In this document: positions 15,229 to 24,695 of the stretch, one piece after another | Layout of the letters: every line of letters begins with the position of its first letter | How positions within the stretch are numbered: position 1 is the first letter of the stretch | Translations under genes and position numbers: made by a program | DNA from: Clostridia bacterium | GTDB lineage: Bacteria; Bacillota; Clostridia; UBA1381 | DNA length: 64,000 bases | NCBI GenBank assembly: GCA_017621875.1 | Contig: JAGASE010000001.1 | Location: 1-64,000 of the forward strand | Reading direction: 5' to 3' | Notes under the pieces: model-generated | The model's database searches: none | Told to the model about the DNA's origin: nothing | What the model saw: only the letters and a program-made list of their open reading frames with translations

Positions 15229-17289
15229 TTAGTTATTAAGCAAGAAGGTGTAAAGCATTGCTGATGCTTCGGCACGTGTTAGTTTGTCCTTTGGTCTTAA
15301 ATCTCCATTATTTCCGATTACGCCAAAGCCGCACAGAATAGCCATGTATCCGGAATTTTCGGGAGATATTTCAGTAGCGTCCGGAGCTTGAGGACTGAAT
15401 ATGCCGCTAAGACGTGCAATCTTTTCGTAGCCTGCAAGGCGTATCATATAAACGCAAGCGTCTTCGCGGGTTACGGGAGTATCATCTACTGTGTCGTCCT
15501 TTTTAATAACGCCCCAGCGCTTCATGGAGGCGGTAACCTCGTCAAGACCATATCTGATATATCCCTCATCCTTTAAGCCTGCCGAGAAAAGCGTGAGCAA
15601 ATCAGCCTTTGTGATTGCCTCGTCAGGACGGAACTGTTTCCCCGGAAGATAAATTCCCACCTCTGCCAAGCGTGAAACCGCATTCTCTGCCCAATGACCG
15701 CTTATATCGGTGTAGCTTCCGTTTTCCGTTGTTTCATTTTGCAATGGCTCTGCGGTAAACGCATCAATATCGGTGTAAGGCTTGGAGGTTGTGTAGCACA
15801 GCTTGTATTCCGTTTCGGAGACAGGAATATAGATTTCCTTTAACGGAAATTTTTCAAGAAGGCTGTCATAAGCCGCATCGGCGGTTATCGCCGACGTTAT
15901 ATCTGCAAAGCTTGCCTCAGAATAATTTGCCGAATATGCTGTTATACACTCCTCTAATACGTCATAGGATATGCTTGCACTGTTAGCAAGGTAAGGCACA
16001 CCGTTTGCCTTTCTGATAAAGGAAACGCTGACGGCTTGTGCATGGCTTGTAACCTCGTCAACCTCAAATTGCTCTGCAATCGAAGGAGAAACTGCCTTAA
16101 AGAATACCACCGCCTTATGCCTTGCAGCTGTTTTTTGTTCCTCACTTACCGAAAAATCGCGGTCATACTTTGAATATCCGTAGCTGTTGATAGACTTTAT
16201 TTCGCCCGTTTTGGCATTGGCATAAACGTACATATCGCGTTCGTTATTTTCAGTGAGATACAGGCTTATCATATAATCATCGCCGCTTTTGTGAACCGAT
16301 GATGAAGATACCGTCATTTTGTCCGACATTTTGAGGTCGGGAAGCGTTTTGAGGATAGCGATGATATCGTTTTCCGTCTTAAGCCCTGCTACATTGCTGA
16401 TTTCCGCAAGCTCCTGCGGAGTAAGCCGCGAGCTGCCTCCGCCGCTTGCCGCCTTGCTGTCTGCGGCTGCTTCAAGAGTGTTAAAGGTATTGTATTCAGA
16501 CCACTTCGTCACCTTTTCACCTGTGGCGGCTGAAATATATCCCTCGCCGTATTCCTCAAGCTTATAAACTGCATTTGTCACGTCAGGCTTTCCGCTTTCG
16601 GATTTTTCGTAATCCTTCTGATAATACAGCTTCGCAGGGAAAACGGCTTTGTATGCCGCATCTGCGTTTTCGATAAGTGTGTCCGACTGTTCAAATTCAG
16701 CGCCATAATTATAATCGGCAGAAACGGAGCGAACGCTCATTCCGTTATTATCGGCAATAACATTGACATATACTCGGTTTGAGCTGACCTCAATGCCGCT
16801 GTGCTTTCTTAAAAAACTAAAGCTGTAATGTGTTCCGGTCTCACGCAGAGTGCCGCGGCTGCTTGCATCGGTGTAGGAAAGCACGTCAGAGTCGGTAAAC
16901 GCCTCCGGCATGATTTGCTTTAAAAAATCCTCGGCAAGCTTTAGTGCATCACTTTTTTTGTATTTTGTAAGACGCGTGCTGTCGGGAGTTTCGTCATAAT
17001 CCTGCCATGCATAGTAACGGCTGATTCTGCCTTTTTCATCACATTCAACCTCAAGGGTGCTTGACGAGTCCTCGTTATACCAGCTGAAATCATAGATTAT
17101 GCTGCCGTTTTCGTCCTTTGATGTTCGGCTGTCAAATCCCGTTAAAGTGTCAGGCACACTGACCTTTTGTTTTACTTGTGTAAGTGCATCGGTCATGGAA
17201 GCCTGTACCTGCTGTCCGCCTTCGGAAAATGCGGGGAGGGCGGTCAAAAGCATGGATACCGAGAGCAGAGTACAAATAATTTTTTTCAT
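15229..17289 (-). CDS. secreted YcdB/YcdC (PepSY-like) protein with SLH domains
   Basis: 686 residues from the ATG at 17289 (MKKIICTLLSVSMLL) with GGAGGAATAGCT upstream. A signal peptide (1-22) is followed by two repeated units of the YcdB/YcdC type (about 30-260 and 270-500; SADYNYGAEF, EYNTFNTLE, SINSYGYSKYD), thought to resemble PepSY peptidase-inhibitor folds. Three C-terminal SLH repeats follow (about 530-680; TDISGHWAENAV, FRPDEAITKAD, LRPKDKLTRAEASAML), which bind secondary cell-wall polymers. Proteins of this design are common in Clostridia and are probably involved in sporulation or wall remodelling. Monocistronic, with its own promoter. Confidence 0.85.
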   Translation of the reverse strand: MKKIICTLLSVSMLLTALPAFSEGGQQVQASMTDALTQVKQKVSVPDTLTGFDSRTSKDENGSIIYDFSWYNEDSSSTLEVECDEKGRISRYYAWQDYDETPDSTRLTKYKKSDALKLAEDFLKQIMPEAFTDSDVLSYTDASSRGTLRETGTHYSFSFLRKHSGIEVSSNRVYVNVIADNNGMSVRSVSADYNYGAEFEQSDTLIENADAAYKAVFPAKLYYQKDYEKSESGKPDVTNAVYKLEEYGEGYISAATGEKVTKWSEYNTFNTLEAAADSKAASGGGSSRLTPQELAEISNVAGLKTENDIIAILKTLPDLKMSDKMTVSSSSVHKSGDDYMISLYLTENNERDMYVYANAKTGEIKSINSYGYSKYDRDFSVSEEQKTAARHKAVVFFKAVSPSIAEQFEVDEVTSHAQAVSVSFIRKANGVPYLANSASISYDVLEECITAYSANYSEASFADITSAITADAAYDSLLEKFPLKEIYIPVSETEYKLCYTTSKPYTDIDAFTAEPLQNETTENGSYTDISGHWAENAVSRLAEVGIYLPGKQFRPDEAITKADLLTLFSAGLKDEGYIRYGLDEVTASMKRWGVIKKDDTVDDTPVTREDACVYMIRLAGYEKIARLSGIFSPQAPDATEISPENSGYMAILCGFGVIGNNGDLRPKDKLTRAEASAMLYTFLLNN

Positions 17290-17346
17290 AGCTATTCCTC
17301 CATATGAAAGTTTTTCAATAAATCCCAATTAATTCGCCCTATCTTA

Positions 17347-17375
17347 ATATTAACTGCCGTGTGTAAATTTGTCAA
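17347..17375 (-). promoter_or_regulatory. promoter of the YcdB/SLH gene
   Basis: On the minus strand TTGACA (17375-17370) and TAATAT (17352-17347) are separated by 17 bases, about 57 bases before the ATG. Confidence 0.75.
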
Positions 17376-17464
17376 TACTTCCCTGTAATTTTTTTAAAGT
17401 GTGAAATTTCGGGAGTTCTTCTGCATATACTATTGTTGGCACTTGAGAATGCCGGGAAGGATTG

Positions 17465-18526
17465 ATGTTTATGTTAAAGAAATATTTTGCAAGGGCGAAC
17501 ACATCGGCAGGCTGTGTTAATCTTATGAAGAATAATCTCGAAAATATAGAAAAGCTTTATATATTAAAGGGAAGCTCGAAAACAGCAAAAACGATGGTTA
17601 TAAAGAATGTGTCAGACACTCTGGCTAAGCAGTTTTCAAGAATTGAGGCTGTGATAAGCCCTTTTAATATCATGCAGTATGATGGTGTGATAATAAGGGA
17701 CATAAAAACTGCTGTTGTCGATGAGGATTGTATTGAGAAAGACTGCACGGGGCACGTTTTGGATTGTGACGCTTTTTTAAAGCTTTCTGATTGTGAGGCA
17801 AAAAAGGAATATCTGTGTGAGCTTAAGGAAAAGGCAGACCGCGGCTATATGGGCTTGTATGCTGAATATGAAAAGGGCAAGGAAATACATGATGAATGGG
17901 AAAAGATATATATTGACAATATTAATTTTGACAGGCTTAACAGTTATTGTCAGGGTGTAGTGGGACAGCTAATCGGAGATAAAAAAGGAAATAAGGGGAC
18001 ACAAAATTTTGAGCGGTTTTTCGGTGCTTCAACGGTTGACGGTTCTGTAAATTACATAGATAATCTTACAGAAAATTTAAGTGCAAGATACTTCATTAAG
18101 GGAAGACCGGGGACAGGTAAATCGACATTTCTGAAAAAGCTGGCACGTGCCGCACAGGAGGCAGGCTTTGATACCGAGGTGTATTATTGCAGCTTTGATA
18201 AGAACAGTCTTGATATGGTAGTGGTACCCGAACTGTCATTCTGTGTGTTTGATTCAACCGCACCGCACGAGATGTTTCCGAGTGCGTCAAGGGACAGTAT
18301 TTTAGACTTTTATACCGAGTCGGGACTTTTTGGTGTTGATGAAAGGCATGAAAAAGAGCTTGAACTGATTTCAAAAAAATATAAGCACAGAATTTCAGCG
18401 GGGCTTGCACAGCTGCGTGTAGCTAATCTTTGCATGGCGGAGCGTGAGTTTTATCTGAAGCGGACAATAGATAATAGCAGCTTGGAAAAAGCCTGTGATG
18501 AAATATTAAAGGAAATTATAAAATAA
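17465..18526 (+). CDS. PRK06851-like P-loop ATPase, one P-loop degenerate
   Basis: 353 residues. Family members have two tandem P-loop units. Here the second is intact (KGRPGTGKSTFLKKL, about residues 221-235), but the first reads LKGSSKTAKTMVIK (about 35-48), where the usual GxGKST glycine-lysine pair is replaced. The first half may therefore no longer bind ATP. The ARANTSAGCVNLMKNNLE segment near the start is the family hallmark. The start at 17465 or 17471 follows GGGAAGG. Function is unknown in Bacillota. The gene stands alone between two divergent or convergent neighbours. Confidence 0.7.
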   Translation: MFMLKKYFARANTSAGCVNLMKNNLENIEKLYILKGSSKTAKTMVIKNVSDTLAKQFSRIEAVISPFNIMQYDGVIIRDIKTAVVDEDCIEKDCTGHVLDCDAFLKLSDCEAKKEYLCELKEKADRGYMGLYAEYEKGKEIHDEWEKIYIDNINFDRLNSYCQGVVGQLIGDKKGNKGTQNFERFFGASTVDGSVNYIDNLTENLSARYFIKGRPGTGKSTFLKKLARAAQEAGFDTEVYYCSFDKNSLDMVVVPELSFCVFDSTAPHEMFPSASRDSILDFYTESGLFGVDERHEKELELISKKYKHRISAGLAQLRVANLCMAEREFYLKRTIDNSSLEKACDEILKEIIK

Positions 18527-18534
18527 AGGAAATA

Positions 18535-18582
18535 AAAAGCCGACAGTGTGTAAAATGTCTACGCACCGTCGGCGATTTTCGT
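18535..18582. terminator. bidirectional terminator
   Basis: GCCGAC..GTGTGT and ..GCACcGTCGGC pair around AAAATGTCTAC, with A-rich and T-rich flanks. It separates two convergent genes. Confidence 0.75.
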
Positions 18583-19115
18583 TAATATTGCATTTGTTTT
18601 TTTAGCGACTCGGAAAGGTCTTTTCCTTTAAAAATTTCTACCATTTTAAATCCGAAATCGCTTGCTGCACCGGCACCTTTTGCTGTAAGAAATTTGCCGT
18701 CTAAAACTGCCTTTTCCTCCGAGAAAATGCCGCCGGCTGCAAACTGTTCAAAGCCGGGGAAGCAGGTGTATTTTCTGCCCTCCAAAAGACCGAGCTTGCC
18801 GATAATTGACGGCGAGGCACAGATTGCCGCAATATAAATTTCATTCTCTGCGGCATAGCTGATTAGAGCGTGAACCTCGCTTGATGCATCAAGGTTAACG
18901 TGTCCGCTGCCGCCGGGAAGAACCAGCATGGTCATATCCTCTTTTAAAACCTCGTCAATCGTTATATCGGCCGAAACTGTGATGTCATGTGCCGAGGTGA
19001 CACTTTTTCCTGCAATACCGACTGTTTTTACCTCAATTTCAGCTCTCCTTAAAATATCCACAGGCTCAAGTGCCTCGATGTCTTCAAAACCGTCTGCCAA
19101 AAGTACATAAATCAT
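18582..19115 (-). CDS. DJ-1/PfpI family protein
   Basis: 177 residues from the ATG at 19115 (MIYVLLADGFEDIEALEPVD), with GAAAGGAACGG upstream. The longer frame to 19184 overlaps the antiporter gene and has no start signal. The nucleophile cysteine lies in AAICASPSIIG (about residue 104) with the preceding acidic residue in ADGFEDIE. Members are glyoxalase/deglycase-like or ThiJ-like chaperones. Probably co-transcribed with the antiporter. Confidence 0.88.
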   Translation of the reverse strand: MIYVLLADGFEDIEALEPVDILRRAEIEVKTVGIAGKSVTSAHDITVSADITIDEVLKEDMTMLVLPGGSGHVNLDASSEVHALISYAAENEIYIAAICASPSIIGKLGLLEGRKYTCFPGFEQFAAGGIFSEEKAVLDGKFLTAKGAGAASDFGFKMVEIFKGKDLSESLKKQMQY

Positions 19116-19137
19116 AATTATCCGTTCCTTTCTTAAT

Positions 19138-20085
19138 TTACATTGCAATACATACATATGTGATATATACAGCATACGCTGCAAGGAGAGTAATTCCCTG
19201 CCAGCGTCTTAGCTTTTCTGAAATAAGCGGCGGCACTGTTGCGAGCAGTATTACTGCAAGGCATACCGGGATATCTACCGCGTAGGTCTGATAATTAACA
19301 GGAGTATTTCCACCTGCAATCAGTGAGCATACAGGCAGAATAACCGCAAGGTCAATAATATTCGCACCGATGATGTTGCCGACCGAGAGCGAGGACTGCT
19401 TTTTTGCGATTGCGGTTATTGTAGTTACAAGCTCCGGCAGCGAGGTGCCTATTGCGATGATAGTTACGCTGATAATGCCCTCGGATATTCCGAGCATGCG
19501 TGCAAGCTCGCTTCCGTTATCAACCATAAGGTCTGCACCGGCGACAATTCCGGCAACGCCGAGTATAAACAAAAAGATATTTTTTATAAGGTCATTTTTT
19601 GTGATTATCGGCTTTTCTCCGCCTGCCATGTTCTTTTTTGCCGAAAGCACATTTTCCGTCATAAACACAAAAAACAGTGCAAGCAGGATAAGGCTTGGAA
19701 GAACACCGATATTTCCGCTTCTTGCGAAAATAAGCAAAAGAGCACAGGAAAGAGCCATTATAACGGCCTTTATCGCGAACTGACTGCGTTTTACCACAGA
19801 CGGCATGCATACGATTGAAATACCCATAATAAGTCCGAGATTTGCAGTTACCGAGCCGACAGCGTTGCCTGCCGCCATCAGATTTTTGCCCTGAAGTGAG
19901 GCAAAGAGCGAGACCAAAAGCTCGGGAAGTGTTGTTGCAAAGCTGACAACCGTTGCACCAACTATAAATTTCGGGATCCCGAACGCCTCGGCAAACCAGG
20001 TAGATGCGTCAACAAAAAAATCTCCGCCTTTTATGATAAGGATAAGACCAATGATAAATAATAAAATTATTGTAAAAAGCTCCAT
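19138..20085 (-). CDS. calcium/sodium antiporter, CaCA (YrbG) family
   Basis: 315 residues with about ten membrane helices in two inverted halves. The alpha-repeat motifs are visible as SFATTLPELLVSLFA with GNAVGSVTANLG, and AIGTSLPELVTTITA with GNIIGANIIDLA. They carry the conserved Glu (PEL) and Asn residues that bind the cation. The start at 20085 (MELFTIILL) follows AAGGAGAATGGT. It exchanges Ca2+ for Na+ or H+ across the cytoplasmic membrane. Confidence 0.9.
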   Translation of the reverse strand: MELFTIILLFIIGLILIIKGGDFFVDASTWFAEAFGIPKFIVGATVVSFATTLPELLVSLFASLQGKNLMAAGNAVGSVTANLGLIMGISIVCMPSVVKRSQFAIKAVIMALSCALLLIFARSGNIGVLPSLILLALFFVFMTENVLSAKKNMAGGEKPIITKNDLIKNIFLFILGVAGIVAGADLMVDNGSELARMLGISEGIISVTIIAIGTSLPELVTTITAIAKKQSSLSVGNIIGANIIDLAVILPVCSLIAGGNTPVNYQTYAVDIPVCLAVILLATVPPLISEKLRRWQGITLLAAYAVYITYVCIAM

Positions 20086-20196
20086 ACCATTCTCCTTGTG
20101 CATACAGAATAATCTTTATATGACATATTTTTCTAAATTTGCAGGTGTTTTATTCCTTGAGTTGAAATTTGAGAAAAAGGAGCTTTAAAACGCCGG

Positions 20197-20733
20197 TCAG
20201 CCGTTGATTATTTTGTCCGCCTTCAAAATTGCAACTACTGTTTTTGCGTCAAAAACCTCGTTATCCATAACCATTTTTACAAGAGTATCGAGAGGGATTT
20301 TTTTGACCTCCACAAACTCGTCGGGGTCAAGGTTTTGTCCGACATAAGAGAGATTTTCGGCAAGATAAAGATATATTATTTCGCTGCAGTAGCCCGGCGT
20401 CGGGTAAAACTTTCCGAGGAAGGTATAGTCCTTTGCGGTATATCCCGTCTCCTCGGCAAGCTCTCGTTTTCCTGCGTCAAACGGGTCCTCGCAAGGCTCC
20501 AGCTTTCCTGCAGGAATTTCCAGAACCATTTCATCATACGGCTTTCGGTACTGCTCTACCATAAGCACGTTTTTATCCTCGTCAACCGCAATAACGCCGA
20601 CTCCGCCGTTATGGAGAACCAGCTCGCGTCCTGCTGTTTTGCCGTTGGGCAAGAGCACTGTGTCCTCTGTTAAATGTACTATTCTGCCTTTATATATTTC
20701 CCTTGTGGAGATTGTTTCTTCGGTAAAATTCAT
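20197..20733 (-). CDS. Nudix hydrolase, ADP-ribose pyrophosphatase type
   Basis: 178 residues. The Nudix box reads G-KLEPC-E-DPFDAGK-REL-AEETGY, matching GX5EX7REUXEEXGU. The N-terminal beta-strand region with MVEQYRKP and the proline 15-17 residues after the box (YPTPGYCSE) indicate the ADP-ribose pyrophosphatase group (NudF). ACAGGAG precedes the ATG. It is transcribed in the same direction as the mtnN, APRT-like and luxS genes behind it. Confidence 0.88.
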   Translation of the reverse strand: MNFTEETISTREIYKGRIVHLTEDTVLLPNGKTAGRELVLHNGGVGVIAVDEDKNVLMVEQYRKPYDEMVLEIPAGKLEPCEDPFDAGKRELAEETGYTAKDYTFLGKFYPTPGYCSEIIYLYLAENLSYVGQNLDPDEFVEVKKIPLDTLVKMVMDNEVFDAKTVVAILKADKIING

Positions 20734-20779
20734 TTTGTCTTACTCCTGTATTGATAGATTTTTTGTTTATAAAATATGT

Positions 20780-21466
20780 CTACAGCTTTGTAAAGAAGCT
20801 TTTAATAACATTGGTGGAATTTTCTGCCGCCATGCGTGTAAATGTCGGAAAATCCATGCTTGCACCGTCGTCCGCACCGTCGCTCATAGCACGCAGTATT
20901 CCGAAGGGAACGCCGTTTACATAGCAAACATGACCGATTGCTCCGCCCTCCATTTCACAGGACTTTGCATCAAAATTATCAATAATAAACTTTTTCTTGC
21001 CGCTGTCCGCCACAAATTGGTCGCCCGATGCGATTGTGCCGACGGTATAGGAAAGCCCAAGCTCTGAAACGCTTTTTTCAAGAGCCGTATATATTTCCTT
21101 GTCTGCCGGAATTTTGACAATATCAAGACCGTCCAAAAGACCTAACGGGTGACCGAGTGCCGAGATATCCATATCGTGCTGCACAACACTGTCGGCAATC
21201 ACGATGCTGCCGATTTTAAGACTGCTGTCAAGACAGCCGGCAACCCCGACATTGATTATCATATCGGGTGCGAATTTTAAAATCATTGCCTCGGCACAAA
21301 GAGCTGCAAAAACCTTGCCTACGCCGCATTTTGCCACAACAACGTCCTTATCTGCAATTTTGCCCGAAACAAAATTCACACCACTGATTTTTTCTTCTTT
21401 TTTGTCGGTCAAAAGTGCTTTTATGCTTTCGACCTCTATATCCATCGCTCCAATTATTCCAATCAT
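20780..21466 (-). CDS. mtnN: 5'-methylthioadenosine/S-adenosylhomocysteine nucleosidase
   Basis: 228 residues, normal for the family, starting MIGIIGAMDIEVE. The catalytic region includes VGVAGCLDSSLKIG, ASGDQFVAD and the nucleophile-assisting CEMEGGAIGHV and SDGADD segments. It splits SAH to adenine and S-ribosylhomocysteine, the substrate of LuxS encoded in the same run. GGAGAAG precedes the start. Confidence 0.95.
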   Translation of the reverse strand: MIGIIGAMDIEVESIKALLTDKKEEKISGVNFVSGKIADKDVVVAKCGVGKVFAALCAEAMILKFAPDMIINVGVAGCLDSSLKIGSIVIADSVVQHDMDISALGHPLGLLDGLDIVKIPADKEIYTALEKSVSELGLSYTVGTIASGDQFVADSGKKKFIIDNFDAKSCEMEGGAIGHVCYVNGVPFGILRAMSDGADDGASMDFPTFTRMAAENSTNVIKSFFTKL

Positions 21467-21479
21467 TTTCTTCTCCTTA

Positions 21480-22028
21480 TCAAAGCAGCGGCAGAGAATC
21501 TACAAATATGATATCGCTGCGTTTTGCGGCATCGCCCTCTGCGAATATGAACGCCTTTGCATAAATGTTTGCACCTATCTGATTAAGTATGGATTCAATA
21601 GCTGCAAGGGACGAGCCTGTGGAAACCACATCGTCCAAAATAAGCACGTTTTTGCCCTTGAGCTTTGGTATCTGATTGTTGTCTAAATACAGATAGTGTG
21701 GATTTTTTGTTGTATAGGTGTTAACCGCACCCTTTGTAACCTCTTTGTGATATATTTTCTGTTCCTTTCTGAGGATTACCATGTCGCAGTCTAAGTATTC
21801 CGCCATCTGATAGGCAAGCGTGATACCCTTTGTTTCTGCGGACAGTACAACATCTATTTTTGAAAGGTCTATTCCGGACTCTTTAAGCTTTGTATAGAGT
21901 GCGGCACTTGCATCGTGCGATAAATCCTTGGAGGACAGCATATCAAGTACTGCAATGCTCAGTCCCTCTTTGATTTCAACAATCGGCAGTCCGTATTCCT
22001 TGCCGTTTAGTATAACCTTATATTCCAT
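21480..22028 (-). CDS. APRT-like phosphoribosyltransferase
   Basis: 182 residues. The PRPP loop is VLILDDVVSTGSS (about 127-139), and the N-terminal half (SIAVLDMLSSKDLSHDA, VVLSAETKGITLAYQMA) resembles adenine phosphoribosyltransferases. Lying between mtnN and luxS, it most likely salvages the adenine released by MtnN. A xanthine phosphoribosyltransferase role cannot be excluded from sequence alone. GGGAGGAAAACGAA precedes the ATG. Confidence 0.75.
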   Translation of the reverse strand: MEYKVILNGKEYGLPIVEIKEGLSIAVLDMLSSKDLSHDASAALYTKLKESGIDLSKIDVVLSAETKGITLAYQMAEYLDCDMVILRKEQKIYHKEVTKGAVNTYTTKNPHYLYLDNNQIPKLKGKNVLILDDVVSTGSSLAAIESILNQIGANIYAKAFIFAEGDAAKRSDIIFVDSLPLL

Positions 22029-22041
22029 TTCGTTTTCCTCC

Positions 22042-22494
22042 CTAAAAATATTTAAAATTAACTTTTGTTTTATTTAAAATATCAAGATATTTTTCCGCCT
22101 CGGCTTTTGCTGCAGAGAGATTAAGAGTTTTAAAGTTGCCGCATTCGATTTCGGACGCCCCGAAAACCTCGCCGCAGTGCCCTTTAATTTTTTCGCAGGC
22201 TGATTTGATTTCGGCAATAACGGCGTCATTATCCGCATTTCGCACGAGCAGGTAAAAGCCTGTCTGGCAGCCCATAGGTCCGAAATATATAACGTCAAGA
22301 CCGCTGTTGCGGATATAGGTGGAGAACATATGCTCAAAGGTATGCATGGCAATGTTGTCCATATAATTTCCGCTGTTGGGACGGCGTGTACGCATATCGT
22401 AGGTGGTAATGTCGCCGTCAATGCGTGAAATATAAAGCCCTTCTCCGAACTTTGTGTGGTCTACAGTAAAACTTGCATTTTTTTGTATATCCAT
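22042..22494 (-). CDS. luxS: S-ribosylhomocysteine lyase
   Basis: 150 residues, complete. The metal ligands are in HTFEH and ECGN, and the catalytic cysteine is in GPMGCQTGFYLL. It converts S-ribosylhomocysteine to homocysteine and DPD, the precursor of AI-2. First gene of the leftward run luxS, APRT-like, mtnN, nudix, with small gaps (13, 13 and 46 bp), a compact activated-methyl-recycling unit. Confidence 0.96.
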   Translation of the reverse strand: MDIQKNASFTVDHTKFGEGLYISRIDGDITTYDMRTRRPNSGNYMDNIAMHTFEHMFSTYIRNSGLDVIYFGPMGCQTGFYLLVRNADNDAVIAEIKSACEKIKGHCGEVFGASEIECGNFKTLNLSAAKAEAEKYLDILNKTKVNFKYF

Positions 22495-22526
22495 CGTTAA
22501 TCCTTCTTTCTTTTTAAAACATAGTA

Positions 22527-22555
22527 ATTATAGCATAAATCAAGGTAAATTACAA
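22527..22555 (-). promoter_or_regulatory. luxS operon promoter
   Basis: On the minus strand TTGTAA (22555-22550), 17 bases, TATAAT (22532-22527). It lies back to back with the gdpP promoter. Confidence 0.65.
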
Positions 22556-22570
22556 CACTTTTTACAGCAC

Positions 22571-22599
22571 TTGACTATTTGTAATATATGTGGTAGAAT
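22571..22599 (+). promoter_or_regulatory. gdpP operon promoter
   Basis: TTGACT (22571-22576), 17 bases, TAGAAT (22594-22599), with a leader of about 55 nt. Confidence 0.75.
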
Positions 22600-22661
22600 G
22601 ATATAATAAGTGTAGTTTGGCTATTTTTATATTTTGATATAGATTTTTAAAAGGAGATTGT

Positions 22662-24665
22662 ATGAAAAAGCGATATAACGGCGGCAGTGAAGCTGTCGGA
22701 ATCAGTGTTGCGGCGGTTGTGCTTGCTATTTGCGGCATATTTTCGCTGTATACTAAGGAGATTTTGCAGGCAGTTGTGCTTTTATGCACTGCGGCAGCCA
22801 TTTCTGTTTACGGATTTATAATCAGCAGACTTCATAAAAAAAGCTTTGGTGATTATGTAAAAATGCTCACCTCGCAAAAGGAGGGCATGTCGGGCGACGC
22901 TATCAGCAAATTTCCACTGCCTATGGCGGTTTTGCAGATAAACGGACAGATAAGCTGGTATAATGACCTGTTCGCCGAAATGCTCGGCTCGAATAATTTG
23001 TATAACATTGTTATCAGCGATGTTATGCCGGAGCTGAAGTGGTCGGAAATTTTAAAATCCACAAGCGGTATCTACACCTATGCAGGCTATAAGGGACACC
23101 GCTACAATGTAGTTGGGGATATCATTAAAAATTCCGCTTCAAGCGATGATAAACCTGACTTTTCAGTACTTTTGTATTTCATAGACAAAACCGAGATTGA
23201 AGAGCTTAGGAAGCGTTATGATAACGAAAAGACTGATATCGCCATTGTAAATATAGACAATTACGATGAAATTTTCCAGAAAATGGACGATTCGGAGTGT
23301 CAGCAGACAATAGCAAAAATCAATAAGTATATCAGCGGCTGGGTTGCCGAAAGCAAGGGCTTTATGAAGAAAACCGAGCGTGACAGATATATTGTGCTTT
23401 TTGAGCATCAGCATCTTAAGGAGTATATTCATAAGAAGTTTGATGTTTTGGAAAAGGTAAGAGGCCTTGGAGATGCACTCAAAATGCCGATAACCATAAG
23501 CATCGGCGTGGGCGTGGGCGGAACCCTGCAGGAAAACGACGCCTATGCAAGAGCCGCGATTGATATGGCTCTCGGAAGAGGCGGCGACCAGGCGGCTGTT
23601 AAGGACGCAAGCCAGTATAATTTCTACGGCGGAATTGCCAAGGATTATGAAAAAAGTACACGTGTTAAAACAAGAGCCTTTGCAGTGGCACTCAAGGACT
23701 TTATCTCCAATTCCGATAAGGTTATATTCATGGGACACAGCGGACATGATTATGATTCCTTCGGAGCGGCACTGGGACTGCAAAGAGCAGTAAGAACACT
23801 CGGTAAGGAGCCGTACATTGTTTTTGATAACTCGCCTGCTGTAGCACCGCTTGCCGAGGAGGTCCGCGGCGTGGAGGAATATCACGGCATGCTGATTTCG
23901 CCCGAGGCGGCAGAGGACATCATAACCATGAACACGCTTTTGGTGGTGCTGGATACACATCGTCCGTCCATGATGCCGCATCCGGGGCTTTTGGAAAAAA
24001 CTACAAAGGTCGTTTTAATCGACCATCACAGAAGGAGCACAGAGTTTGTTTCAAACATTTCGCTCATATACCATGAGCCGTATGCGTCCTCAACCTGTGA
24101 AATGGCAACCGAGATACTGCAATATATTGATGATAATAAGAAAATGACAAACTTTGAGGCAAAGGCACTTTATGTCGGAATTGTGATGGACACTAAGAAT
24201 TTCGGCATAAAAACAGGTGTTCGTACCTTTGAGTCGGCGTCATATCTGAGACGCTACGGTCTTAATACCTCCGAGGTGAGAAGGCTGTTCACCGTGGATA
24301 AGGAGGAATATGTACTTCGCGGCGAGATTATCAAAAACTCGGTTTCGGTAAGCGAAAATATTCTTGTTTCGGTCTGCGAGGAAACCTATCCGAATATGAA
24401 GGTTATATCGTCACAGGCAGCGGACGAAATGCTGAATTTGTACGGAATAAAGGCGGCGTTCGTGGTTTATCCTATGGAAAATGAAGTGTGTATTTCGGCA
24501 CGCTCGCTGGGAGATATAAATGTTCAGGTCATTGCGGAAAAGCTCGGCGGAGGCGGTCATGCAACTGTTGCCGGAGCACAGCTTAAAACGCGTGACCTTG
24601 AGAGTGCATTTGAGCAGCTTGAGGCCGCAATTTCCGAATATGTTGAGGAAACCAAAAAGGATTGA
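22662..24665 (+). CDS. gdpP: cyclic-di-AMP phosphodiesterase GdpP
   Basis: 667 residues. Two N-terminal membrane helices (about 13-32 and 36-52) are followed by a PAS-like region, a degenerate GGDEF domain (about 180-310; the signature reads LGRGGDQA), and DHH and DHHA1 phosphodiesterase domains. GHSGHDYDSFG (about 358), IDHHRRS (about 453) and GGGGHATVAGA (about 629) carry the Mn2+ and substrate residues. It hydrolyses c-di-AMP to pApA. It heads the gdpP-rplI-dnaB operon usual in Bacillota. Confidence 0.95.
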   Translation: MKKRYNGGSEAVGISVAAVVLAICGIFSLYTKEILQAVVLLCTAAAISVYGFIISRLHKKSFGDYVKMLTSQKEGMSGDAISKFPLPMAVLQINGQISWYNDLFAEMLGSNNLYNIVISDVMPELKWSEILKSTSGIYTYAGYKGHRYNVVGDIIKNSASSDDKPDFSVLLYFIDKTEIEELRKRYDNEKTDIAIVNIDNYDEIFQKMDDSECQQTIAKINKYISGWVAESKGFMKKTERDRYIVLFEHQHLKEYIHKKFDVLEKVRGLGDALKMPITISIGVGVGGTLQENDAYARAAIDMALGRGGDQAAVKDASQYNFYGGIAKDYEKSTRVKTRAFAVALKDFISNSDKVIFMGHSGHDYDSFGAALGLQRAVRTLGKEPYIVFDNSPAVAPLAEEVRGVEEYHGMLISPEAAEDIITMNTLLVVLDTHRPSMMPHPGLLEKTTKVVLIDHHRRSTEFVSNISLIYHEPYASSTCEMATEILQYIDDNKKMTNFEAKALYVGIVMDTKNFGIKTGVRTFESASYLRRYGLNTSEVRRLFTVDKEEYVLRGEIIKNSVSVSENILVSVCEETYPNMKVISSQAADEMLNLYGIKAAFVVYPMENEVCISARSLGDINVQVIAEKLGGGGHATVAGAQLKTRDLESAFEQLEAAISEYVEETKKD

Positions 24666-24695
24666 CGGATTTTTTGAAAGGATGGTAGATATATA

